Origin: FEN-1279 sp964501535
Lineage (GTDB): Bacteria; Bacteroidota; Ignavibacteria; Tepidaquicellales; Tepidaquicellaceae
DNA length: 64,000 nucleotides
Direction: 5' to 3'
NCBI GenBank assembly: GCA_964501535.1
Contig: CAZCSV010000005.1
Location: 161,665 to 225,664, forward strand
Position numbers and translations under genes: made by a program. A model generated the notes under the pieces. It was not told where the DNA came from, did no database searches, and worked only from the letters and a program-made list of their open reading frames with translations. Position 1 is the stretch's first letter; every line of letters begins with the position of its first letter. Shown here in pieces: positions 26,577 through 34,833 of the stretch.

Positions 26577-26755
26577 GCAAACTTCCTGTTGTTTCCGGAA
26601 AAGAATGTGTAAAAATTTTCGAGAAACTCGGATTTTATATTAAACGTCAGGAAGGAAGCCATATTATTCTCAGACGTGATAACCCCTTTTCGCAAGTTGT
26701 AATTCCAAACCATAAAGCATTAGACAGAGGGACTCTTCGGTCAATCTTAAGATAA
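26573..26755 (+). CDS. hicA: HicA-family mRNA interferase toxin, prematurely stopped
   Basis: 60 residues: SGKECVKIFEKLGFYIKRQEGSHIILRR with the catalytic His of the GSH motif, and PNHKALDRGTLRSILR. A TAA stop at 26753 ends the frame, but the frame goes on in sense as ADIEVEEFVKHI and ends in TAA at 26792-26794, exactly the tail HicA proteins normally have (..LRQAGISVEEF..). A single base change of a CAA, GAA or AAA codon explains it. The active site is intact, but loss of the last helix may weaken folding or toxicity. Confidence 0.8.
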   Translation: MSKLPVVSGKECVKIFEKLGFYIKRQEGSHIILRRDNPFSQVVIPNHKALDRGTLRSILR

Positions 26756-26841
26756 GCAGATATTGAGGTTGAAGAGTTTGTAAAACATATTTAATTATAT
26801 CATCTGTTTCTGAAAATTTATTATCCCCATAAATCTATATC

Positions 26842-26860
26842 TTTTTTTTTTTTTTTTTTT
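26842..26860. repeat. Homopolymer run of 19 T
   Basis: Nineteen consecutive T residues preceded and followed by C in the gap between hicA and the next gene. Long homopolymers are prone to slippage and to assembly error; it is not inside a coding region. Confidence 0.9.
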
Positions 26861-27005
26861 CACTATATTAATTCTGAAAAGATAAAATACATAACGAGAA
26901 AATATTCCGTTTTAAAAGAAAAGTATTTTTATCGCACGCCAAAAATTAATTTAAAGAATATAATTGTTTATAAAATGTTATTTATTAATTAAAACATAAT
27001 AAAAT

Positions 27006-27314
27006 ATGAACGAACTTATTAGAATTGTAAGACAAATTAAAAATATTAAAAAAATTCAAGAAATATTAGATATTGAAATTGATGATCTATCTATTGAATT
27101 TTTAAAATATAATGGGATAGATGATATATATGACGATGGTGATGTCACAATATATCCGAGAGAAGATATTAATTATTTAAGACTAAACATAGATTCTTTA
27201 AAACAAATATTAATAAAATATCTTAATAACGATATTGTAAATGAAATTTTAAATGAATCAAAAACAAAAGTTACTAAAACGGGTGGTATAACAATTAAAT
27301 TTAAAAATAATTAA
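27006..27314 (+). CDS. Hypothetical protein, 102 residues
   Basis: Very A/T-rich gene for a small acidic protein, MNELIRIVRQIKNIKKIQ..., rich in Ile, Asp, Asn and Lys, with no signal peptide, membrane helix or known motif. It ends 6 bases before the zinc-ribbon/TPR gene and is likely co-transcribed with it. Function unknown; composition matches the accessory genes around it rather than ftsK. Confidence 0.55.
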   Translation: MNELIRIVRQIKNIKKIQEILDIEIDDLSIEFLKYNGIDDIYDDGDVTIYPREDINYLRLNIDSLKQILIKYLNNDIVNEILNESKTKVTKTGGITIKFKNN

Positions 27315-27320
27315 AATATT

Positions 27321-28178
27321 ATGGAACTTAAAACATTAAAATGCCCTGCTTGTGGAGCAATAGCCAATATTAAAGGTGATGAGTCAATATTTACCTGTGA
27401 TTATTGTCAAAATAAAATAAGTGTTATCAAACCAATTGCAATAAATAATATTATTGAAGGTCTGAATGAAATAGAACAAAAAAAATATACAAATTTTGTA
27501 ACAATTTTAAATCAAGCGATGTCTGCAGGAAATTATATTGAAGCATATGATTATTGCAATAAAGCTTTGGAAATAAATCCTAACTCTGCACCAATATGGG
27601 AAAATAAAGCCATATGTACATTTTGGTTAAGCACTTTAGGGAATTTAGAAGAAAAAGCAGGTGAAATTATTTCTTATTTAAATACAAGTAGACAAAATGA
27701 CCCAAATTCACAGACTTATAAAGGAATAGCAAAATCTATTGCCGAAAATTTTTATCATACGATTAGATATAAGTATAATAGTATACAGCCAACAAGACAA
27801 CCAAATAATACATTTGCGTATTCTTTCGATGCTGAAAAAGAAATGGTTGTATGTTTTAGGTTATTTGAAATGTGTTATCAAATATATCCCAATATTGAAT
27901 ATTTAAAAAAAGCGATTGATCTAATGGTTCAAGGTACGTGGGTTGTTGGACCAACCTCAAAATATAATAATAGTTACATTGCTAACAGACATCAATTCGA
28001 TGCGGCAAGAAGAATAGAAGTAATGGTAAGTAAAATTAATAAAGAAAAACCTGTTAACGGGAAACCAGAATATGTTGTACCAAAACAGAAAAAAAATTAT
28101 AAATCATTAATTATTTTTTTAGTAATATGTGGTATTATTATATTATTTATGATATTGTCAGAAGCGGGGAAAAAATAA
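27321..28178 (+). CDS. Zinc-ribbon, TPR-like, C-terminally membrane-anchored protein
   Basis: 285 residues. Zinc ribbon at the N-terminus (CPACGAI...FTCDYCQNKI, ~residues 9-33), then a TPR-like helical segment (NYIEAYDYCNKALEINPNSAPIWENKAICTF, read as two helices near 70-105), a long helical middle part, and a single membrane helix close to the C-terminus (SLIIFLVICGIIILFMIL). A cytoplasmic tail-anchored adaptor is inferred. Bacteroidota and Firmicutes contain many such zinc-ribbon/TPR proteins without known role. Co-directional with the 102-residue gene. Confidence 0.65.
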   Translation: MELKTLKCPACGAIANIKGDESIFTCDYCQNKISVIKPIAINNIIEGLNEIEQKKYTNFVTILNQAMSAGNYIEAYDYCNKALEINPNSAPIWENKAICTFWLSTLGNLEEKAGEIISYLNTSRQNDPNSQTYKGIAKSIAENFYHTIRYKYNSIQPTRQPNNTFAYSFDAEKEMVVCFRLFEMCYQIYPNIEYLKKAIDLMVQGTWVVGPTSKYNNSYIANRHQFDAARRIEVMVSKINKEKPVNGKPEYVVPKQKKNYKSLIIFLVICGIIILFMILSEAGKK

Positions 28179-28253
28179 ATTAATATATTACCCATTATTA
28201 AATCAAGAGTTTGTAATTAAAATTCTATTATATTAAAATTTTAATTATAACTT

Positions 28254-28340
28254 ATTATATTCTTTCAGCAAATCATTCAGCAGTGATGAGGCGCCGATTC
28301 GGAATAAAAATTGTGTAAGCTATTCTTCTTCAGGGATTTT
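28254..28340 (-). pseudogene. Decayed duplicate of the 3' end of deoC
   Basis: The minus strand here can be read as FRIGASSLLNDLLKEYNK, matching the intact deoC C-terminus FRIGASSLLNDLLREYKD at 28975-29030, with mostly third-position differences in the DNA; further upstream EE-stop-L matches EEWLAPD, a Trp codon having become TAG. The match breaks off at the stop codon of the 71-residue gene at 28341. It is a leftover partial copy flanking the two-gene unit that lies after deoC, as produced by integration into a gene end or by unequal exchange. Confidence 0.75.
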
Positions 28341-28556
28341 TTATTGAATTTCAAATGTTCGTTTTACACGGAACAGTTTTTCTTTAGTAGATTTTATAGG
28401 TTTATTATTTTTTTCATATTTAATGAAATCCTTGTCAGAAAAATCTATAATAAAATTATCCGGTAATTTATTAATTAACTCTTGATTATCTATAAGATAT
28501 TTTGTGAAATCAAATATTAAACCAAGATTCCTGTTTACGACTTCTCTATTTGTCAT
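28341..28556 (-). CDS. DUF5647-like small protein
   Basis: 71 residues, MTNREVVNRNLGLIFDFTKYLIDNQELINKLPDNFIIDF... The pattern of an N-terminal helix ending in PELxxxLPDN and a short beta segment matches the small DUF5647 proteins. Function unknown. The start overlaps the stop of the DUF7718-like gene by 4 bases, so the two are a coupled pair, like a toxin-antitoxin module in layout. Its stop codon coincides with the edge of the decayed deoC copy. Confidence 0.65.
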   Translation of the reverse strand: MTNREVVNRNLGLIFDFTKYLIDNQELINKLPDNFIIDFSDKDFIKYEKNNKPIKSTKEKLFRVKRTFEIQ

Positions 28557-28879
28557 TTTTTGCTTTTAAAATTTTTAATAAATCTTTCTTTATACCATTC
28601 CCATCTGTCTTTAATATCTTGTTCGGCATAAGATGATGCATCTTTCAAATTTTCAATAGCAATTTCATATTTTTCTTTTTCTCCATTCGGCATTATTACA
28701 TCACGATGAAAAAAACCGTGCGAACAATCATACCTGACAATAGGATACCACTTTCCGTTTATATAAGTTTCATATTGGTAAACAATATCTATTAATTTAC
28801 CTTTTTGAGTCTTTAATTTAACTCTTAATCTTTCTTTTCCGAACTTATCAAGTATTTTAATAAATTCTTTATCTGGCAA
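28553..28879 (-). CDS. DUF7718-like protein, partner of the DUF5647-like gene
   Basis: 108 residues, FGKERLRVKLKTQKGKLIDIVYQYETYINGKWYPIVRYDCSHGFFHRDVI..., a compact alpha+beta protein with the conserved RYDCSHGFFHRD segment. It belongs to a small family (DUF7718 by recollection) often next to a DUF5647 gene. A nuclease or toxin role could be imagined from the His/Asp-rich segment and pair layout but is not shown. A/T-rich, unlike deoC upstream. Confidence 0.65.
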   Translation of the reverse strand: MPDKEFIKILDKFGKERLRVKLKTQKGKLIDIVYQYETYINGKWYPIVRYDCSHGFFHRDVIMPNGEKEKYEIAIENLKDASSYAEQDIKDRWEWYKERFIKNFKSKK

Positions 28880-28968
28880 AATTGTTTTTCTTATTTTATA
28901 ATTTATTAAACAATTAGCAAAAAATAAATAGAAAACTTTAATCTTTAATCAAGGATTATTTTGACCAT

Positions 28969-29847
28969 TTAATCTTTATATTCTCTCAGCAAATCATTAA
29001 GCAAAGACGAAGCACCGATTCTGAATAAATCCGGAGCCAGCCATTCTTCACCCAAGATTTCTTTTACAAGCAAAATATATTCGATTGCATCTTTAGCGGT
29101 TCGGATTCCTCCGGCGGCTTTGATACCGATTTTGATGCCTGTTTTCTCATAGTATAGTTTTATTGCTTCGCACATTACATAGACTACTGGGAGTGTAGCC
29201 GATACGGAAATTTTTCCCGTTGATGTTTTTATAAAGTCGGCACCTGCCAGCATTGCTATGAAGCTTGCTTTCCAGACGTTTTCAAGTGAGCCGAGTTCGC
29301 CTGTTTCCAATATTACCTTCAGAAGTGCTGGTTTTTTCTTTTTAGTTTTCGAGCAGATTTTTTTTACTTTTTGAATTTCTTTAAAAACGTAATCATAGTT
29401 ACCCATAAGGAATTCTCCGCGTGATATTACCATATCTATTTCTCTTGCACCTTCTTCGATGCAATATTTAACATCGGCGAGTTTTAGTTTCAGAGGAAAT
29501 TGTCCCGAAGGAAAAGCTGTTCCCACAGATGCGAGTTTGACTTTACTTCCTTTTATGACTTTCTTTGCGTATCTAATTAAATTGGGATACACGCAGACTG
29601 CGGCGCAGTGGGGAAAATCAGGTTCATCGAGGGGTTTGACGGCTTTTTTGCACATTTCGGTAACTTTATCCTTTGTGTCGCTTCCTTCCAGAGTAGTAAG
29701 GTCTATAATCGAGACAGCGAATTTAATTATCCCGATTTTTTCCTTTTCTGAAAGGGATTTAGTTATAATCGAGTCGATTTTTTCTTTAAGCATAGATTCG
29801 CTGACTTCTAACGTGAAATCATTTATCAGTTTCGAAAATTTTTTCAT
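28969..29847 (-). CDS. deoC: Deoxyribose-phosphate aldolase
   Basis: 292 residues, of the long bacterial/eukaryotic-type DeoC class. Catalytic residues are visible: REIDMVISRGE (Asp), FIKTSTGK (Schiff-base Lys) and IGIKAAGGIRT (second Lys). It cleaves 2-deoxyribose 5-phosphate to glyceraldehyde 3-phosphate and acetaldehyde. The 3' end is duplicated at 28254-28340 on the other side of two small accessory genes. Divergent from the S9 peptidase gene. Confidence 0.93.
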   Translation of the reverse strand: MKKFSKLINDFTLEVSESMLKEKIDSIITKSLSEKEKIGIIKFAVSIIDLTTLEGSDTKDKVTEMCKKAVKPLDEPDFPHCAAVCVYPNLIRYAKKVIKGSKVKLASVGTAFPSGQFPLKLKLADVKYCIEEGAREIDMVISRGEFLMGNYDYVFKEIQKVKKICSKTKKKKPALLKVILETGELGSLENVWKASFIAMLAGADFIKTSTGKISVSATLPVVYVMCEAIKLYYEKTGIKIGIKAAGGIRTAKDAIEYILLVKEILGEEWLAPDLFRIGASSLLNDLLREYKD

Positions 29848-30022
29848 ATCATTTTACTTTTAGGTTAAGTAGTTTTTTGCCACAGATTTACCGATTAAAA
29901 GAATAAGTATTTTCAATATAGCGAATAAATTTTTCAATAAAAAGTTGTAATATTTGCGGGATAAGTGAATATTAAATAGACTAATAAGTAATTAAAAAAA
30001 ACATTATTTTAAAAAAATTATA

Positions 30023-31876
30023 TTGAGCCATAGTTTAAATTTTAAAGCTGTGAGCAAAGCGACCTCTAAAATAAAAAAAATACCAGTAGAGAAATTCTTT
30101 TCTATCAGGACATTAGGCGGTTTTTCGATATCGCCTGACGAAAAATATATATATTATATTACGAATACGACAGGTCTACCGCAGGTCTGGAGGGTCCCGA
30201 CAGGTCAGGGATGTCCGGAGCAGATTTCGGTATGGGACGATGCGATTAAGTCTTTTTCGCACAATCCCGTAAGGAATGAACTGCTATTTATCAGCGACAA
30301 TAAGGGCGACGAAAATTACAGTATTTACAGATTAAAGACAAAAGAGTGTGAAACGGAATATTTAACCGAGGGTTTTGAAAATTCCCAGTGTTACTTTCAC
30401 GTTTTCAACAAAAAAGGCGATAAATTTTTATTCTCTACAAATAAGAGATTAAAATACAACTTCGATATTTACATCAGGGATTTAAGTACTGGAAAAAACG
30501 AGCTGGTAAAGTCATTCGAAGGGAAATACCCTGTTGAAGCCGATTCCTGGAGTGATGACGAGAGATATCTGACGTTCATAATGCATTACGGGAATATCAG
30601 TCTTGACATACTTTTATTGGACCATAAAACGGGAGAATGCAGGAACATAACCAAGCACGACCCTGAGGAAGACATGTTCAATGCATTCACGAAGTTCAAC
30701 AAAAAGAACACGGGTTTTTATTATCTTTCGGACGAAGGCAGGAATTTCAAGGGGATAAAGTTTTACGACATAGAAACGGGGAAGTCTGACTGGTTTATAA
30801 CGGAGAATTGGGACATAACCAATTTTGAATTTTCGAAGAACTTCCATCATCTGATTTACACCGTCAATGAAAACGGAAGCAACAATTTAAAGCTTAAAAA
30901 TCTGGGGACAGGGAAAGTAAAAAAGTTGAAATTGCCGAAGGGTAACTACACATCGTTCAAGTTTTCGAAAAACGGGAAGAAAATTTTTTATATTTGTGAC
31001 AGTCCTTTAAATCCGGCGGATATTTTTATATACAATTTCAAGACAGGGAATATCAAGCAGAAGACATATTCGGTAGTAGGCGGGGTAACAAAGGAATCGT
31101 TTACGCAGCCGGTTGATGTATTTTACAATTCTTTCGACGGGAGGAAGATACACGCGCTTTTATTCATTCCAAAGGGTTTGAAAAAAGACGGGAGTAATGC
31201 GGCGATAATATGGCCTCATGGGGGACCCGAATGGCAGGAAATTCACAACTTCAACAAGTACATACAGGTGATGGCTAATGCGGGCTTCATTGTATTTGCG
31301 CCGAATTTCAGGGGTAGTGTCGGTTACGGAAAGGAGTTTCAGAAATTAATATACAAGGACTGGGGCGGGGGTGAATTCAAGGATATATTATGCGGAGTCG
31401 ATTATCTTAAGAATACTGATTATGTAAATAAGGATAAAATTGCGGTAGTGGGGGGAAGTTTCGGTGGATTTATGGTATTGACCTGTATAACGAAGGCGCC
31501 CGACATATGGAAGTGTGCTGTTGATATTTTCGGGCCATCGAATTTATTCACATTCTTAAGGTCGGTTCCGGAGCACTGGAAAAACAGTACCGACAGGTTA
31601 GTCGGTAATCCTGAAAGGGACAGGGAATTACTGAATTCCAGGTCCCCAATAAACTATGTAGACAACATAAAATGTCCTTTACTTGTAATACAGGGTAAGC
31701 AGGACCCGAGGGTTGTCGAAGCGGAGTCAGAGCAGATAGTAAACAAATTAAAGAATATGGGAAAGCAGGTCGATTATATTTTATTAGAAGATGAAGGTCA
31801 CGGTTTCAGCAAGGTATCGAACCAGATAAAGGTATTCAGAAAAAAAATCGAATTTTTAGAAACTAATCTAAGGTAA
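30023..31876 (+). CDS. S9-family (prolyl oligopeptidase/acylaminoacyl) peptidase
   Basis: 617 residues. N-terminal seven-bladed beta-propeller with TolB/WD-like repeats (e.g. GGFSISPDEKYIYYI, SDDERYLTFIM), then an alpha/beta hydrolase domain with the nucleophile in GGSFGGF (Ser479), Asp561 in QGKQDPRV and His593 in EDEGHGF; the oxyanion region WPHGGPEWQ is also present. It should hydrolyse short peptides. No signal peptide is seen, so it is probably cytoplasmic. The only plausible starts are TTG 30023 or GTG 30050. Two SPOR lipoprotein genes follow closely. Confidence 0.9.
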   Translation: MSHSLNFKAVSKATSKIKKIPVEKFFSIRTLGGFSISPDEKYIYYITNTTGLPQVWRVPTGQGCPEQISVWDDAIKSFSHNPVRNELLFISDNKGDENYSIYRLKTKECETEYLTEGFENSQCYFHVFNKKGDKFLFSTNKRLKYNFDIYIRDLSTGKNELVKSFEGKYPVEADSWSDDERYLTFIMHYGNISLDILLLDHKTGECRNITKHDPEEDMFNAFTKFNKKNTGFYYLSDEGRNFKGIKFYDIETGKSDWFITENWDITNFEFSKNFHHLIYTVNENGSNNLKLKNLGTGKVKKLKLPKGNYTSFKFSKNGKKIFYICDSPLNPADIFIYNFKTGNIKQKTYSVVGGVTKESFTQPVDVFYNSFDGRKIHALLFIPKGLKKDGSNAAIIWPHGGPEWQEIHNFNKYIQVMANAGFIVFAPNFRGSVGYGKEFQKLIYKDWGGGEFKDILCGVDYLKNTDYVNKDKIAVVGGSFGGFMVLTCITKAPDIWKCAVDIFGPSNLFTFLRSVPEHWKNSTDRLVGNPERDRELLNSRSPINYVDNIKCPLLVIQGKQDPRVVEAESEQIVNKLKNMGKQVDYILLEDEGHGFSKVSNQIKVFRKKIEFLETNLR

Positions 31877-31889
31877 AAAAATACATCAA

Positions 31890-32294
31890 ATGTATAAAAA
31901 ACTAATATATTTTATCTTTCCGGTTTCGGTATTATTATCCTTGGCAATAAATTCCTGCTCTTACGATGTTTTTGATGAAAGCGATGTTGTTATTGTCAGG
32001 GATACGGTAACAATAATAACCGATACGACATTAAAGGAGCAGAGGGAAACTGAGAAATTAAGATTGTTTCTTGTAATACAGCTCGGTGCATTCAGCAGCA
32101 GGGAGCATGCGGAAAATTTTTTATCGGATGCAAGGGGAAAGCTGACGGGTGAAGAGGTTACGATAAGGAGGACTGGGAGCATTTACGCTGTTACAGTCGG
32201 AACTTTCACGGATACGAAAAAAGCCGAAGATTATTTATATTATGTCAAGACAAAGGGTTATGAGAAAGCATATATAAAAAACATAAAATATTAA
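31890..32294 (+). CDS. SPOR-domain lipoprotein (first of two)
   Basis: 134 residues: a lipoprotein signal (LSLAINSC, candidate lipidated Cys at ~23) followed by a short linker and one SPOR domain, starting at QLGAFSSREHAENFL and containing YAVTVGTFTDTKKAEDYL. SPOR domains bind denuded glycan strands of septal peptidoglycan. It starts 13 bases after the peptidase stop. A paralog follows; both are probably anchored in the outer membrane. Confidence 0.82.
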   Translation: MYKKLIYFIFPVSVLLSLAINSCSYDVFDESDVVIVRDTVTIITDTTLKEQRETEKLRLFLVIQLGAFSSREHAENFLSDARGKLTGEEVTIRRTGSIYAVTVGTFTDTKKAEDYLYYVKTKGYEKAYIKNIKY

Positions 32295-32331
32295 AAAAAT
32301 CAATCTGAATTCTTATAAAAAGGATTAATAA

Positions 32332-32742
32332 ATGTTAAAAAAAATATCAATTGTTTTTATTCTAATCGGATTCTTTATATTTCCGTTATATTTTATTTCC
32401 TGTTGCGGGGACGAGTCATGTGAAGAGGAAGATACATACGGGAAAGCGGTTTTCAAAAAGACAGATACGGTATATAAGAGAGTTGCAAAGTTACAGAGAG
32501 GACCTATGAGCGTTCAAATCGGGGCATTTGTAAACAGGAACAATGCGGATTATTTCAGAAGAGAGGCAAAGGACAGGTTAGGTGTTGATGTATATACAAA
32601 GCTTACGCAGGAAGGGATATATAGAATTTTGATAGGTGAATACAGCAGCATAGAATCAGCGAGGGAAATGCTGAGGCTGGCGAAGAGTTCGGGTTATGAA
32701 GATGCATTCATCAGAGATGAATTCGGGGCAGTGGAAAGGTAA
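32332..32742 (+). CDS. SPOR-domain lipoprotein (second of two)
   Basis: 136 residues, related in layout to the preceding gene: signal peptide with candidate lipobox ending in FISC (Cys ~24), an acidic linker (EEEDT) and a SPOR domain beginning SVQIGAFVNRNNADYFRREA and ending YEDAFIRDE. A tandem duplication of the lipoprotein, with sequences now well diverged, is the simplest reading. folD follows 20 bases later. Confidence 0.82.
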   Translation: MLKKISIVFILIGFFIFPLYFISCCGDESCEEEDTYGKAVFKKTDTVYKRVAKLQRGPMSVQIGAFVNRNNADYFRREAKDRLGVDVYTKLTQEGIYRILIGEYSSIESAREMLRLAKSSGYEDAFIRDEFGAVER

Positions 32743-32761
32743 AAAAATATAAAATATTTAA

Positions 32762-33646
32762 ATGAACGAAAATAAAATAATTGATGGTAAATTAATTGCA
32801 TCACAAATAAAAGAGGAGATAAAGAAGGAAGCCGCAAATCTTAAAGAAGAAAAAAATATAACCCCCGGTTTAGCTTTCATTTTGGTCGGTGAAAATCCGG
32901 CTTCGGTATCATATGTAAAAAGCAAGGGAAAAGCCTGCGAGGAACTGGGATTTTATTCCGTTACGAAAACCCTACCTGAAGATATTTCAGAGAACGAAGT
33001 ACTTAATCTGATAAAAGAATATAATGAAGATAAAAAAGTTCACGGTATTTTGGTGCAGTTACCTTTACCCAAGCATATCGACGAGGAAAAAATAATCGAA
33101 TCCATAAATTACAAAAAAGATGTTGACGGATTTCATCCGATAAATATCGGCAGATTGTTAATAGGTGTAAAGGGTTTTATATCGTGCACGCCATACGGGA
33201 TAATAGAGCTTTTAAGAAGATACGATATCGATACTAAAGGCAAAAATGTAGTGGTAATCGGAAGAAGCAATATAGTGGGAAAACCGGTTGCCAATTTGTT
33301 TATTCAAAAGTCAATAAATTCCACGGTAACAATCTGTCATAGTTTTACAAAAAACATAAAAGATTACACATTAAATGCGGATATAATTATTGCGGCGATT
33401 GGGAAGCCTTTATATATCAAAAAGGACATGATAAAAGAGGGTTGTGTATTAATAGACGTGGGTATAAACAGAATTCCCGATGCAAGCAAAAAATCTGGCA
33501 GCCGGCTTGTAGGCGATGTGGATTTTGAGGATTGCATAGATAAATGTTCCGGAATTACACCGGTCCCCGGCGGAGTCGGATTAATGACAATTGCAATGCT
33601 GATGAAAAACACAATTGATGCTGCATCGGGGAAAATATATGAATAA
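32762..33646 (+). CDS. folD: Methylenetetrahydrofolate dehydrogenase/cyclohydrolase
   Basis: 294 residues, standard length. YVKSKGKACEELGF (catalytic Lys), VQLPLPKHID, KDVDGFHPINIGRL, VVIGRSNIVGKPVANLF (NADP site) and PVPGGVGLMTIAML are all present. It interconverts 5,10-methylene- and 10-formyl-tetrahydrofolate in one-carbon metabolism. The last codons overlap the start of prmA. Confidence 0.97.
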   Translation: MNENKIIDGKLIASQIKEEIKKEAANLKEEKNITPGLAFILVGENPASVSYVKSKGKACEELGFYSVTKTLPEDISENEVLNLIKEYNEDKKVHGILVQLPLPKHIDEEKIIESINYKKDVDGFHPINIGRLLIGVKGFISCTPYGIIELLRRYDIDTKGKNVVVIGRSNIVGKPVANLFIQKSINSTVTICHSFTKNIKDYTLNADIIIAAIGKPLYIKKDMIKEGCVLIDVGINRIPDASKKSGSRLVGDVDFEDCIDKCSGITPVPGGVGLMTIAMLMKNTIDAASGKIYE

Positions 33647-34499
33647 GAATAAAATTTTTTTTGAGCTGGAGATAGGATTCACCCGTCAAAATTACGATAA
33701 AATACTGGAGATTATATATCTGTCGGATATGAGCAGTATACTGGAGACAGAGAAGTCCATAATATTAAGTTATCCTGAACAGGAAAAAGGCAAAATAGAC
33801 GATTTAATAAGATTGCTATTATCAAAAAAACTGGCAGATAAAAAGTCGATAATTCTCCGAACGCTTCACAATCAAAACTGGGATGATAAATGGAAGAAGT
33901 CCATTAAACCGGTATTTATCAAGGATAAAATAATCATATATCCTTCCTGGTTAGAAAGGGAGGCGAGAAAATACAGAGGAAGAATTTTAATCGAAATCGA
34001 CCCTAAAATGTCATTTGGAACGGGGCACAATGAAACGACTCAATTGGTACTTGAGCAGATGTGTGATTTTAGCGATGACCGTGATAAATATGCCCTTGAT
34101 TACGGATGCGGTACGGGTGTGCTTGCTATTGCAGGGGTAAAGCTCGGTATTAAAAAAGTAATTGCGATAGATATAGATGAGAACTCGACGGAAAACGCTA
34201 AGGAATATATAAGAATCAATAAAGCGGCGGATAAAATAAAAGTTTTCAAAAAAGATATTTCCGAAATAAAGAACAAGAATTTCGATGTTATATATGCAAA
34301 TATTTTAAGGAATGTAATCGAGAAGAATCTGGATACCATTAACGATAAATTAAAAATTAACGGGAAGTTATTTATTTCCGGGGTTCTGGCTGATGAGGAA
34401 TACAAGATTTCACATTCTCTGAAGAAAAATAATTTCAGGATTATAGACAAGAGGTACAAATCAGAATGGCTCGGAATTTATGCCATAAAGGAAAAATGA
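33639..34499 (+). CDS. prmA: Ribosomal protein L11 methyltransferase-like
   Basis: 286 residues from the ATG at 33639, which overlaps folD by 8 bases; a start 8 codons earlier (33615) is less natural. PrmA features: N-terminal beta-alpha domain, KMSFGTGHNETTQLVLE, SAM motif DYGCGTGVLAIAG and the YANILRNVI segment typical of PrmA. It trimethylates ribosomal protein L11. Followed by a cupin gene after one base. Confidence 0.9.
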   Translation: MNKNKIFFELEIGFTRQNYDKILEIIYLSDMSSILETEKSIILSYPEQEKGKIDDLIRLLLSKKLADKKSIILRTLHNQNWDDKWKKSIKPVFIKDKIIIYPSWLEREARKYRGRILIEIDPKMSFGTGHNETTQLVLEQMCDFSDDRDKYALDYGCGTGVLAIAGVKLGIKKVIAIDIDENSTENAKEYIRINKAADKIKVFKKDISEIKNKNFDVIYANILRNVIEKNLDTINDKLKINGKLFISGVLADEEYKISHSLKKNNFRIIDKRYKSEWLGIYAIKEK

Positions 34500-34500
34500 T

Positions 34501-34821
34501 ATGAATAATATTTTTTCAATGGACGAAAATGCTGATTTCGGAAACGAGTTGTTTTTCGAATTATTTAAAAACGGGAATTGTGTTATAGAGAAAATTGTAT
34601 CAACAGGTCAGATAACGGAAGAAAGCAGATGGCTTGAAGAGGAAAATGAAGAGTGGGTGATGTTACTTCAGGGAAAATCCGAACTGTTATTTGAAAACGG
34701 AAGAAGAGACATGATGAAAGAAGGGGATTATCTTTTGATACCATCGAAGACCAGGCACAGGGTGATCTATACGTCATCAAATCCGAAATGCATTTGGTTA
34801 GCAATTCACATAAAAAAATAA
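34501..34821 (+). CDS. Small cupin-domain protein
   Basis: 106 residues with a single cupin barrel: EEWVMLLQGKSELLFENG and GDYLLIPSKTRHRV, the two conserved cupin motifs, with His and Glu as possible metal ligands. Substrate unknown; proteins of this size are often sugar- or small-molecule-binding. It directly follows prmA and precedes the GlpT-like transporter. Confidence 0.8.
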   Translation: MNNIFSMDENADFGNELFFELFKNGNCVIEKIVSTGQITEESRWLEEENEEWVMLLQGKSELLFENGRRDMMKEGDYLLIPSKTRHRVIYTSSNPKCIWLAIHIKK

Positions 34822-34833
34822 ATCAATAAAATT

